From Psococerastis gibbosa (taxonomy: Eukaryota > Arthropoda > Insecta > Psocodea > Psocidae): 64,000 nt of DNA. Numbering within the stretch: the first letter of the stretch is position 1; the number at the start of each line of letters is the position of its first letter. The stretch is taken from NCBI GenBank assembly GCA_963971405.1, contig OZ020492.1, positions 16,460,204-16,524,203 of the forward strand, in the 5' to 3' direction. The notes beneath the pieces are model-generated. The model was given only the letters and a program-made list of their open reading frames with translations. It was not told where the DNA came from and ran no database searches. The translations under genes were made by a program, and so were the position numbers. Of this stretch, positions 51,470 through 62,112 are shown piece by piece.

Positions 51470-53026
51470 CAGTGGCGGCTTGTCCATAAGGGCAATGGGG
51501 CTACAGCCCTCCCAAAATTTCACAGGCAAACAAAGTAATTTCCTTTTAATAATAATAATAAAATAATAATCTGGATTTTGAAGAAAAATGCAACTGCTAC
51601 AATTCGGCTATGCTATGTGCGTGCTCGGGGCAACTTGGGGCAATTTGCAATTTAGCCCCGGGTCGCCATGAGAACCGAGTCAGGCAAAAGTTAAGAAGAT
51701 CGTTCGCACCATTGAAAAGGCGCCCATTCCATTGACCGGCTAGGGCTATTTCCAAAAACAGTGACGTGGTAGCAGACATTTAAGACTTAGGTTGCGTTTC
51801 CACCGATCTCGCATTGCAGAATGCATATGACATTGACGGAAATTAGAATTTTTCTTTTTGTAGAAATCTATTAAAATGTTTGTACTTAATATATCCCATG
51901 ACGCCATTTTTTAATTTTAGTTTGTTTGTTTGTGATTTTACTGTATGATCACTTATCAATTTTAACTATGGCATAGAGGAAAATAAACATTTCCGTCAAT
52001 TCTGCAATGCGAGGTTGGTGGAAACCCCACCTAAGTCTTGAATGTATGCTACCAAGTCACTGTTTTTGTAAATAGCCCTAGCCGGTCGGTGGAATGGGCA
52101 CCATAGAGTAAAATCACAAACAAACAAACTAAAATTAAAAAATTTCGTCATGGGATATGTTAAGAACAAACATTTTAATAGATGTCTATGAAAAGAAAAA
52201 CAAACATTTCCGTCAATGTCATTTGCATTCTGCAATGCGAGATCGGTGGAAACGCCACCTAAGTCTTGAATGTCTGTTACCACGTCACCGTATTTGTATT
52301 TAGCCCTAGCCAGTCGGTGGAAACCCCACCTTAGCATGTACACAAGGGGTATTCACTATCCGGTATTCAGCATGACAACCCGTGTTAAATATGTTATATC
52401 GAGAAACCCATTCTCGTTCATCCATGAAAACAATGGAAGCAAGGCACTGAAATTTAGCGAACCCTGAGGTTCGCTAAATCCAGCGAGGTCGGTGGAAACG
52501 CCACCTAAGTCTTGAATGTCTGCTACCACGTCACCGTTGTTGGAAATAGCCCTAGCCGGTCAATGGAATGGGCACCAAAGGTGTACATAACTTTTCTCTT
52601 ATGGACCTTGCAATGCAATTCCTGGCATATGCATTAATACATGGGCAGCGGGGCGGCGCCCCAAAAATGACTTTAAATGTTTCGTATTAATAATATCGTT
52701 GAATATTGGTATTTTTTTAAAATCATAATTTTAATAATTATTTTTGAGAAGAGTTTCACTATTTTGTCATGAGTGATGATTATTATAAAATTTTTCAAGG
52801 AACAATTTTTGACTAGGGAAGTCAGGTTCTGCCCAACGGCCAGGCAAACTCGCCAAGCTCCCAATGTAAACAAATATTACAAAAATGTAAACAGCGAGTG
52901 ATAAGACCTATTTGCCACATCGAAATGCCGAAGAATCTATTTGATATTCAAGTAGTGGTAAGTTAAAGGTATTACTAGTTTACAATTTGTTGCCCCACCA
53001 TTTTGATACACCACGAGCCGCCACTG
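51470..53026. mobile_element. hAT element, 1557 bp, carrying Harbinger MITEs
   Basis: Ends CAGTGGCGGCT and exact reverse complement AGCCGCCACTG, with a perfect 8-bp duplication GACCTATC (51462-51469, 53027-53034). Roughly 860 bp of the interior is Harbinger family C sequence. The remaining ~700 bp is AT-rich and has no transposase, so it is a non-autonomous hAT that later received MITEs, or captured them. Confidence 0.94.
51719..52481. repeat. left arm of a 763-bp inverted duplication
   Basis: Contains a full family C MITE (51719-52102), a partial one (52103-52336) ending GGAAACCCCACCTTA, and about 145 bp not seen outside the pair that end in the palindrome TTTAGCGAACC-CTGA-GGTTCGCTAAA. The whole segment recurs inverted, with exactly the same length, at 58171-58933. 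52485-52578 adds another half MITE outside the duplicated segment. Confidence 0.92.
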
Positions 53027-53039
53027 GACCTATCTGCAA

Positions 53040-53248
53040 AAATATAAATATATCCATTTATATTTCTGTTAAATGATATGTTTGCGCTGACTCGAATGTT
53101 TGTTTGTCGAATGTTTGTTTGTGACTTCACGCCGAGTCAGTCTACCGTTGAGACTCAGAGGATGCTGAACAAACGAGCTAGGCACGAGCCTGCGTATGCA
53201 GTCCACTTGATAACGTCGATCGCGGTACCGCGCGAAAGGTATGTGTTG
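53040..53248. other. unassigned
   Basis: AATGTTTGTTTGTCG and AATGTTTGTTTGTGA are a short direct repeat at 53095-53122. No gene recognised. The target duplication of the next element ends this stretch. Confidence 0.3.
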
Positions 53249-53896
53249 CAAGGCCGTAGGCAAGGGGGGGGGGCTTATTGGGCTGCAGCCCCCCCCCCCC
53301 CCGAAATGAAAACTTTTGAAAAACATTTCCGCCGGGGGAGACCCTCGGGCCCCCCTGTTTGCAGATATATGAATATGCATGCCTTTGTAAGCTTTGCTGC
53401 TGTAAAACCCCACTGTTTTGCACTTATATGTGGATTTTTTTCCCCGGGGGAGGCCCCCCTCTGGTTTAAATGCAATATTATATCTATGAGTAAGTATTCC
53501 GTTGTAAGCTTTGTAAAATCTATCTTTTGCTGCTGTTAAAATGCGTAAAACCCCACTATTGTGCACTAATATTTTCAAATTTTCCCCCGGGGGAGACCCC
53601 CGAACCCCCATTTGGGTTGAAATGCAATATTATTTCTATTCAACCTAAACCGTCGTAATGGTAACATTAGGATTTAGTCCGCATTTCCGCAAAATATTGT
53701 GTGTCAGTGTTCGCACCAAAACTAAGTCCGCCTAGAAATTGACGTTTGGTGTGCCTATGCTATCATATATACTCAGTAACACCATAACCTCAAAAGAATA
53801 CACTAGATACAATTGAATTCAAGAAATTTTTTGTACACTGGATAGGATCACAGTTGCCGCAGCCACCCCCGAAAAAAAATCCTGGCTACGGGCTTG
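53249..53896. mobile_element. hAT element, family G, long form, 648 bp
   Basis: Left CAAGGCCGTAGGCAAG, right reversed CAAGCCCGTAGCCAGG. Perfect 8-bp duplication ATGTGTTG (53241-53248, 53897-53904). G run at 53265-53272, C run at 53290-53302. Unlike the 159-179-bp copies, it retains blocks GGGGGAGACCCTCGGGCCCC and CGTAAAACCCCACTATTG, so it shows what the short MITEs have lost. ORFs here (to 180 codons) are produced by G/C-rich repeats and do not resemble a transposase. Confidence 0.95.
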
Positions 53897-54163
53897 ATGT
53901 GTTGTAATGTAAAAAGTTGATAAAAAATTATGAACTGTCGAAGCAATTGAAACGTTTGGCTCTTCGAGCCGGATAACTTGATTCGGTGTGAACTCAGTGT
54001 TTGACAAAGTTACAGTTTTTGACGATAAATCGCGAGCCGCGTGCAATCTACCTGTGGGAGGTTTGGGCTATTTAATGTACTGTATTTTACTTATGGTTAT
54101 GACTGATATTTATTTCACATTATTTAGTGACTTTTTTTTACTGTTTTTACGGTTTCGCACGAA

Positions 54164-54475
54164 TAGCACTTGACTAGGACGTCAACGATATTTGTTGTGG
54201 CAAAATTTCATCGGAAATAAGCAGCCAGCTATTAGTGTCTATTACGCATAGAGATACTGTACGTGACTCATAGCACTTGGCTAGTACGTCAACGACATTT
54301 GTTGTGGCCTAATTTCATCGGAAATAAGCAGCAAGCTATTAGTGGCTAGTAGGAATAGAGATACTGTACGTGACTTATCGCGCTTGGCTAGCAAGTCAAC
54401 GACATTTGTTGTGGCCTAATTTCATTGGAAATAAGCAGCCATCTATTGGCTATTAGGGATCTCTGTTGTGACTGA
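54164..54475 (+). repeat. tandem repeat, three units of 107 bp
   Basis: TAGCACTTG-CTAG-ACGTCAACG starts at 54164 and 54271, and a variant (TCGCGCTTGGCTAGCAAGTC) at 54378, giving periods of 107. Each unit contains ATTTGTTGTGGC, TTTCATCGGAAATAAGCAGC and ATAGAGATACTGTACGTGAC. The third is truncated. Confidence 0.92.
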
Positions 54476-54942
54476 TAAGTTATACTTGTGGGTTCTTCCT
54501 GCAAATTCAGCAATGAGTAAGTCAGGCAGTTATTTATTGACGCAGCGCGACACCATTGTAATTTGTAGCTAGTATTGGGAAGCTAACAGTGGATGTTCTG
54601 ATTTTGAAAAGTTAGCAGTTTGCAGTTAGAACAGTTGGCAAATCAAGGAGTGATATACCCCATGGTCCAATGGACCTGTTGTTACTGACTATGCCATGCA
54701 AATGCAGCAGGCATTGCTTTACTGACTTGTTAAACAGGCTGGGTCTAAGACGCATGCAATGCAGAAGTGAGTTTCACTTATTTCACGACGAATTAATTGA
54801 AAATGTCTTCTTCCGTAGCGAGTACCTCCCACCCCCAGTCTCCATATAACTATTCTTTTAATCAAAGCCTATTCCATAATAGCCTCTTTTGTATTTAATC
54901 CATCTGCGACCTGCATATCCAACTAGGAGAGGAATTAATTTT
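54476..54942. other. unassigned
   Basis: No repeat or gene recognised. Confidence 0.3.
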
Positions 54943-55830
54943 TGCTTTCCAATTTATACGTAGTATAAGGAAAGCTTTGTGTTGGTCGAAATTTTCGATT
55001 CCGAGATTTCAACGGATTTACACGTTTTGAGGTCCCAGGAACCAAAAAAAAGGCTTTTACGAAATGTCTGTCTGTAGCTCTGTCTGTCTGTCTGTTCATC
55101 GATTTCCGGGCAAACTACTCAGTCGATTTTGATTAAATTTAACATGTAGGTTCACAAAAATCATACCTCGAGACCATTTTTTTTTAATTTTGGGCTAACT
55201 CAATTTGGGGGGGGGGGTTTATTCTAAAAAAACTCAAAAAACAAGTCTAAAAAAAATATTTCTCAATAACAGCTCCAACGTTATCATTTAAATTCACAAA
55301 TATTGTAGTCGTTATTAATGTTAATAAAATGCGGGGGGTCGCTTGCCCCTTGATAGTTTGCTTCTTGGGAAAAAAATATAAATATAACTAAATTTGAATG
55401 AAAAATGACTAAAAAATAATTTTTCTGTGGAACATTTCCATCGATGATTTCCATCTTCGGGTATGTTTTAGGTGTTTAATAGATTAACAAAACCAAATAG
55501 GTTGATTTCCCAATAAAATATTTGGTTCTGTGCAAAAAATTATTTTTTGAAGAAATTATGGAAAATTTACGCTCAAATACATAGGGCTCTGTCATTGTCA
55601 TATAGGCTCTGTCATTGTTACGACTGTTACAATGTATTGGTGTGTTAATTCCAAAAAGAATATGAAATAGAGTTTTTTTGGGGTTTTTAATATATTGGGG
55701 TGGACCCCCCCCCCCCCAGGGATCCGGAATTTAGCCATAGGGAAATTATTTACTATGAAATTGCACATTATTTCTATCTACTAATTTATAAATTGGAAAG
55801 CATGTTCGAGTAAACTCTGACCGGTTCTTT
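54943..55830 (+). repeat. repeat family A, complete copy
   Basis: TGCTTTCCAATTTATACG to CTGACCGGTTCTTT, all landmarks, with an internal small duplication (GGCTCTGTCATTGT at 55590 and 55607). Faces the copy at 56370-57223, so the two form an inverted pair 540 bp apart. Confidence 0.93.
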
Positions 55831-56369
55831 ATTTTATTATATTAACTTATTTTTCTTCGATTTACAATACAAGAACAAGCTTATGACAAGGAAATTATAC
55901 AGTACTTGCAAGGCCATGCCAGTTTTTTTTTTTTTTTTGAGGGGGTTGGGTCCAAAAAATTGTTTCCGTAATTTATTAATAAAAGTCCATTCTATCCAGT
56001 GTTCAAATTCAAGTAAATTTATTCCAATTCTTCAAACTATACACGTTTACATAAAATGATAAATTGTATCACTAAAATATGTAATTAAAATTAAATTATT
56101 TGTGTCACGCCCTTTTATTTTTGTGGGGATCCCTTGGACCCCCCCCCCCTGAGCACTCACATCATTTGATCCCGAAAAAAAGAAATTGATACCACTCGGA
56201 ATCAATGAACAGGGAATCGATTTGAAATACTCAGTAATCGATAGAAATTACTCTATTCTGGAATAAACTCGAATGGAATCGAATGTACTTATTTACACGG
56301 CATCACAAACGGAATGCACTTTGAGAAATGAGCTTATTAGGTAATGCCGGCACATGTCCAACCAATTAG
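55831..56369. other. unassigned, with G/C-run repeat pieces
   Basis: GCAAGGCCATGCCAG followed by a T run (55910-55938) and GGGGGTTGGGTCC, and TGGACCCCCCCCCC at 56138-56152 in inverse order, suggest a MITE of family G type, but I see no duplication. Confidence 0.35.
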
Positions 56370-56607
56370 AAAGAACCGGTCCGAGTTTACTCGAACATGC
56401 TTTCCAATTTATCAATTAGTAGTTAGAGAAAATTAATAATTTCGTGGTAAATCATTTTCCTATGGCTAAATTTTCGATATCTGGGGGGGGGGGTTGTTTA
56501 CCTGACGTCACTGGAGGTGAGGTAAATTCTAGATAGGTCAGACCAACACATTACCACACAGCAATACTGGCAGGGCACGCAATGCATTTGACCGTGAATT
56601 TTCTATC

Positions 56608-56643
<36 letters not shown>

Positions 56644-57223
56644 AAAACCACAAAACCAAAAAGTGTTTTGCGAAAGCAACCTGTCCGGTTTCGTTACTCA
56701 ATTTAACACCTAAAACATGACTGAAGGTAGAAATCAGCGATCGAAAGGTTTAGCAGATAAATTATTTTTTAGTGAAAATTGAGTTATTTTTATTTTTTTA
56801 CCCCCACAAGCAAACTATAATGGGGCAAGCGATCCCCCGCATTTTGTCAACATTAATATCGACTACAATATATGTGAATTTAAAAGAAATCGTTGAAGCC
56901 GTTTTTGAGAAATAATTTTTTTACGCGTTTTTTATGAGTTTTTTGAGAATAAAACCCCCCAAATTGAGTTGGCCCAAAATAAAAAAAATCGCGAGGCATG
57001 ATGTTTGTGAACCTACATGCCGAATTTCATCAAAATCGAATGAATAGTTTGCCCGGAAATTGACGAACACACAGACATACAGACAGAGCGACAGACAGAC
57101 ATTTCGTAAAAATCACTTTTTTGGGTTCCTGGGACCTCAAAACGTGTAAATCCGTTGAAATCTCGGAATCGAAAATTTCGACCATCACAAAGCTTTCCTT
57201 ATACAACGTATAAATTGGAAAGC
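56370..57223 (-). repeat. repeat family A, complete copy
   Basis: Runs from AAAGAACCGG (the reversed terminus) to TAAATTGGAAAGC, with an extended A run at 56613-56640 and a short GTCT microsatellite. Confidence 0.93.
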
Positions 57224-57331
57224 TCTAATAGCAGGGGTGAACATTGTTTATTAGCTATTGGGACAATATACACAGTACATAGTACCACATCTTCGGATTA
57301 GTCGGGTTGGAAGAACTTGGCTTTTTATATA

Positions 57332-57520
57332 TCGACTTCGATGGCCAGGTGGTAACGTGCTTGCACTTGTGCAAGTCTTTACACGTCATGCAATCGGAGA
57401 CGTGTCGTAGCTCAACACGGGTACTAACCTACAGAGGCGACTGAAGAGGTCGATCGGATACATTCATTAAATTGTTTGTATGAGATTAATCTTAAAAAAA
57501 AAAAAAATAAAAAAAAAATG
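57332..57520 (+). repeat. SINE family F
   Basis: CGACTTCGATGGCCAGGTGG through CTACAGAGGCGACTGAAGAG to an A-rich tail (57495-57520). Differs from 28015-28205 at only a few positions in the head. Confidence 0.78.
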
Positions 57521-58170
57521 AATGACCTTATTAGGTTTATTAACATGCTTTTATAAATTACCACACCCGCTAACCCCCTCCCCCCTTCCCCACCCAGCTC
57601 ACCTAATTAGTAGTGGTGTGTTGCACAGAATTGAAAGTCACGGGCACCTCCACGATCACCCTTCTTCAAATATCCCAGAACTTGTCTAATACATTCTTCT
57701 TTTTTTTATTTTTTTATCTTGATTTTTGCATTCTCACAGCCATTTTTTATGTATCATAACATTCTAAACTGTTTTAAATTAATAAGGGGCCCTAGCACGG
57801 GTTAATCCTTAGGGGTCCCCCTACCACCAATGCTGTTGATTTAATTCTGGAAATTATTACTATATTATACCATTATTATATTACATATTACTCGTATATT
57901 TGCATACGCTATCAGCGGGACAAACTACTCTCTACAATAAATGTCGGCAAATTACAAAAATTGATTACATGGGCTCAATCGCACGCACTAATTATAAACC
58001 CAAAAGACTCAAGTTATTGTATTAGAAATATAGCAAAGTTATAATAATCAAAATTAACCACTCACACTGTAAATATGCTCTGATAAACTAATAAAAAATA
58101 GAATTAAATGAAAATGGCCAAAACCGTAATGCTGTTTCTCGACTTTTACGAAGCAGTCTATCTTTACGAT
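57521..58170. other. unassigned
   Basis: AT-rich with a C-rich patch at 57572-57600. No gene recognised. Confidence 0.3.
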
Positions 58171-58933
58171 GGATTTAGCGAACCTCAGGGTTCGCTAAAT
58201 TTCAGTGCCTTGCTTCCATTGTTTTCATGGATGAACGAGAATGGGTTTCTCGATATAACATATTTAACACGGGTTGTCATGCTGAATACCGGATAGTGAA
58301 TACCCCTTGTGTACATGCTAAGGTGGGGTTTCCACCGACCGGCTAGGGCTAAATACAAATACGGTGACGTGGTAACAGACATTCAAGACTTAGGTGGCGT
58401 TTCCACCGATCTCGCATTGCAGAATGCAAATGACATTGACGGAAATGTTTGTTTTTCTTTTCATAGACATCTATTAAAATGTTTGTTATTAACATATCCC
58501 ATGACGAAATTTTTTAATTTTAGTTAGTTTGTTTGTGATTTTACTCTATGGTGCCCATTCCACCGACCGGCTAGGGCTATTTACAAAAACAGTGACTTGG
58601 TAGCATACATTCAAGACTTAGGTGGGGTTTCCACCAACCTCGCATTGCAGAATTGACGGAAATGTTTATTTTCCTCTATGCCATAGTTAAAATTGATAAG
58701 TGATCATACAGTAAAATCACAAACAAACAAACTAAAATTAAAAAATGGCGTCATGGGATATGTTAAGTACAAACATTTTAATAGATTTCTATAAAAAGAA
58801 AAATTCTAATTTCCGTCAATGTCATTTGCATTCTGCAATACGAGGTCCATGGAAACGCCACCTAAGTCTTGAATGTCTGCTACCACGTAACCGTTTTTGT
58901 AAATAGCCCTAGCCGGTCGGTGGAACGGGCGCC
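58171..58933. repeat. right arm of a 763-bp inverted duplication
   Basis: Inverted copy of 51719-52481: palindrome GGATTTAGCGAACC to TTCGCTAAATTTC, the 145-bp specific part, the partial family C MITE (58320-58555) and the full one (58556-58933) ending GGAACGGGCGCC. Differences are scattered single bases, including ones that frame-shift the chance ORFs. Confidence 0.92.
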
Positions 58934-59105
58934 TATGATCATTGATCAATTTTAACTATAACATAGAGTAAAACAAACATTTCCGTCAATGTCATTTGCA
59001 TTCTGCAATGCGAGGTCGATGGAACGCCAACTAAGTCTTGAATGTCTGTTACCACGTCACCGTATTTGTATTTAGCCCTAGCCGGTCGGAGGAAACCGCG
59101 CATGA
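58934..59105. mobile_element. half of a Harbinger family C MITE
   Basis: GATCATTGATCAATTTTAAC through GCATTCTGCAATGCGAGGTC to GCCCTAGCCGGTCGGAGGAA is the right half of the foldback element. The left half is absent. Confidence 0.8.
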
Positions 59106-59169
59106 GAAACATGCTAGAGTGAGGTAGACTCGAACTCAGAGACAGAACCTGGTCCAGCCGATTTTGCTT

Positions 59170-59645
59170 TGATTATGCTGATGTGTTATTATTTGGTGGA
59201 TTACCTGAAACTCATAATTAATTACAAACAACATTTAAGAATGAACACATGTATTCGTTATATTTTCTCTTTCAAAAAACTGTCATATAACCCCATACTA
59301 CATAGAGTTGGCTATGGGCTTAAGATATTACATACAAAACTTTTTATTCCTAGAAACCGAACAAATTAATACAACCGTTCCTTCGCAGTGAACACCCCCA
59401 GACTTTGGAATTCCTTGCCCAAAAAAGGACAGAGAATAATTTGGGGAGAGTCAATGAAAGAGTGCTTGATATATTGTAGTATTACTATATTTTTCCTTTT
59501 CTATTGATGTTTTTTTGCAGGAAAAATATGGAATGTATGCTTATATGTAAACAAAAATTGGTTAACCGGCAGAGTAACCATTTGGAGCTAAAGCTCGCCT
59601 AATATAAAGACGTTTTTCATTTTATTTCACTTCATTTCATGACAT
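59170..59645 (+). pseudogene. CR1-like LINE, 3' end
   Basis: The frame from 59169 reads LRMNTCIRYIFSFKKLSYNP and GYGLKILHTKLFIPRNRTN, then after a stop RSFAVNTPRLWNSLPKK (59374-59424), the classic end of CR1/L2/Jockey proteins (R-LWNSLP). A 3' region with AAATTTTATTTCACTTCATTTC-like short repeats follows to 59645. A different family from the LINE at 13.2 kb. Confidence 0.75.
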
Positions 59646-59975
59646 TTCATTCAGCCTTTCGGCGCCGTGCCTATCGGTAGGGGGATACCAGTGTTCTTTC
59701 AGGTTTTTTTTTGTCAACGGACACTATAGTGCCTTTAGGCTTATGCAGTGACGAATGATCTTCTTTCACGCGTCCGGAGGACCCCCCCCCCCCTCCAAAT
59801 TTAGTAAATCTAGTAGTAGTAGATTTTTGGCAGAGTCCTAGGCCACAGTGAGGGCCCATAGGACACGAGTAAATAAATCTATTGTAAGTTCATTTATTAC
59901 GCTATGATTTAATCGATCCTACATATAGTTTTCCTATATTGACCCCCAAATGGGCTGGATCCGTCCCTGAGTCGT
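59646..59975. mobile_element. hAT MITE family M, right part
   Basis: ATTTATTACGCTATGATTTA, ATCGATCCTACATATAG and the terminus GGGCTGGATCCGTCCCTG at 59951-59968. A C run lies at 59782-59793. The left end was not found. The part before 59780 is unassigned. Confidence 0.5.
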
Positions 59976-60126
59976 AGTCGTGAATCTAGAGTTGGCGACA
60001 CACACTGCTCTGGTCAGATCTCTGTAGATAGTAGATCCTGTCTGGCCATTATTATTGCCGTTATTGCTCGTTTGTAGATTTGAGACGCCGTTTCATGACA
60101 TTGTCGATTATTGCTTTCCCATTTTT

Positions 60127-60987
60127 TGCTTTCCAATTTATACGTAGTATAAGGAAAGCTTTGTGACGGTCGAAATTTTCGATTCCGAGATTTCAACGGA
60201 TTTACACGTTTTGAGGTCCCAGGAACCCAAAAAAGTGGTTTTTACGAAATGTCTGTCTGTCTGTCGTTCTGTCTGTCTGTCTGTCTGTCTGTCTGTGCGT
60301 CGATTTCCGGGAAAACTACTCGGTCGATTTTGATGAAATTCGGCATGTAGGTTCCCAAAAATCATAACTCGGAACAATTTTTTTTAATTTGAGGGGGTTT
60401 TATTGTCAAAAGACTCCAAAAAAACGTCTAAAAAAATTATTTCTCAAAAACGGCTCCAACGATTTCTTTTAAATTCACATATATTGTAGTCGTCTTTAAT
60501 GTTGACAAAATGCGGGGGGTCGCTTGCCCCTTGATAGTTTGCTTCTGGGGGTAAAAAAATAAAAAATAAAAAATTTAATGAAAAATGACTAAAAAATAAT
60601 TTTTCTGCGAAACCTTTCCATCGATGATTTCTACCTTCAGGCATGTTTTAGGTGTTAAATTGAGTAACGAAACCGGACAGGTTGTTTTCCCAGAGAAGTA
60701 TTTAGTTTTGTAAAAAAAAATGTTTTTTTGAAAAAATGATAGAAAATTCACGCTCAAATGCATTGGGTGCCCTGCCAGTATTGCTGTGTGGTAATGTGTT
60801 GGTCTGACCTATCTAGAATTTACCTCACCTCCAGTGACGTCAGGTGGACAACCCCTCCCCCCCCCCCCCCCGAGACATCGGAAATTTAACCATAGGAAAA
60901 TTATTTACCATGAAATTACTCATTTTCTCTATCTACTAATTTTGAGAAATTGGAAAGCATGTTCGAGTAAACTCGGACCGGTTCTTT
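60127..60987 (+). repeat. repeat family A, complete copy
   Basis: TGCTTTCCAATTTATACG to CTCGGACCGGTTCTTT with a long (GTCT)n run (60250-60297) and a C run at about 60858-60872. TTGCTTTCCCATTT just before it (60111-60124) is a short duplication of the start. Confidence 0.94.
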
Positions 60988-61344
60988 TTATTTTTTCGCC
61001 CCCAAAACCAAACTATGAAGGGGATGCATTTTGTTTAGAATAATAACGACTACTGACCCCCTGGACCCCCTCTGGCTACGGCCATGACTTTGTTACAAGC
61101 ATTACTCCACTCCTGTTAATGTACTATAACACTACAAACTTAACCTAATTAACCGCCTTTAGAACCGGCGCACACAGAACCTCTCATTCCCACCCTATTC
61201 ATTACCCCCGTAGTGCCTTTGCACCCCTTGAGAAATTCGCGCCACAATACAGTGGTGGCGTGGCAATGGGGGATGGGGGGAGATGTGGTGGTGGTAAAGA
61301 CATCTTTGATATCCTAGCAACGATTCCCTAAAGGGAAAAACTAC
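60988..61344. other. unassigned with repeat ends
   Basis: 61000-61050 is a scrap of family A (CCCCCAAAACCAAACTATG). 61060-61085 (CCCCCTCTGGCTACGGCCAT) is a family G end. CAGTGGTGGCGTGGCAATGG at 61250 looks like a hAT left end without a visible partner. Confidence 0.35.
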
Positions 61345-61560
61345 AAAAGAGCCCGAGAAATTGTTGAGCTTTCAGATCCTGCTGTCCTTGAACATCTATA
61401 TCAGTTTTTAAAGATTGAGGAATTCAGTCAAGGTTCTAGAGTAGCGAAGGACACTTTTTTAGTTACTAGGTTAGGTTGCTTGGTGATTCTGTGGACTGTT
61501 TGGGGTGTTGTGGTCAGAAACATGCCCAGTAGCAACGTTTTTTTGCCCCCAGAACCAAAC
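61345..61560 (+). CDS. unidentified coding-like segment
   Basis: One frame is open from about 61345 and reads EIVELSDPAVLEHLYQFLKI and then EEFSQGSRVAKDTFLVTRLG. The helix-rich, non-repetitive composition looks like a real protein segment, and no other copy is in the window. It runs into family A sequence at about 61535, so it may be an exon fragment cut by a repeat. No start or splice sites established and no family recognised. Confidence 0.2.
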
Positions 61561-61850
61561 GATCAAGAGGAAAGCGATTGCATTTTATCGGCATTAATAA
61601 CGACTAAAATATACGTGAATTAAAAAAAAAATAGTTGCAGACTTTTTGAGAAAAAGTTTTTTATATTGTTTAGGGGGTGAAACCTCCAAAATTTATTTAA
61701 CCCAAAATAAAAAATTGTATGAATCAAGTGAACTTACGTGCCATATTTTATCAAAATCCATTGAGTGGTTTGTCCACAAATTGACGGTTAGTGATATTTT
61801 CGGCATTGGCATTGGGCACCTACAAATATTGTAATTGTCACTATTGTTTA
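61530..61850 (-). repeat. repeat family A, partial
   Basis: TTTTTTGCCCCCAGAACCAA, ACGATCAAGAGGAAAGCG, GCATTAATAACGACTAAAAT, AAGTGAACTTACGTGCCAT and TATTTTATCAAAATCCATTG follow the reversed order of the middle of family A. Both ends are missing. Confidence 0.65.
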
Positions 61851-62112
61851 TTTGATGATTAAACGAATTAATATTGTTATTATTATTATTAATATTTTAG
61901 AAATTTCTAACAAATTGCCGCTTAAACTAAAAGAATTGAACAAAATAGGGAAAAGAAAAAAGAAATAAAAAAAAATACTTAATTTCAAATACAGACTAAC
62001 TATTAGCCACTTTAGGCCTGATTATATCATCCTTAAGAGGGATCTCATCCATTTGCCAGAAGGCTGGAATGGGTACTCTATAATGGTTTATTATTGTTAA
62101 TTAAATTTTATT
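61851..62112. other. AT-rich; no gene
   Basis: ATT microsatellite at 61875-61900, otherwise unassigned. CATCCTTAAGAGGGATCTC at 62031-62049 is a short palindrome. Confidence 0.3.

Noticed and set aside
51996-52343. 115-codon minus-strand ORF, and its counterpart at 58309-58527
   Set aside because: Both are readings of Harbinger MITE inverted repeats. The second is frame-shifted, so the frame is not maintained.
53069-53611. 180-codon minus-strand ORF and overlapping ORFs on both strands
   Set aside because: They cross the boundary of the 648-bp hAT element and G/C runs. Several overlapping frames are open because stops are rare in G/C-rich repeats.
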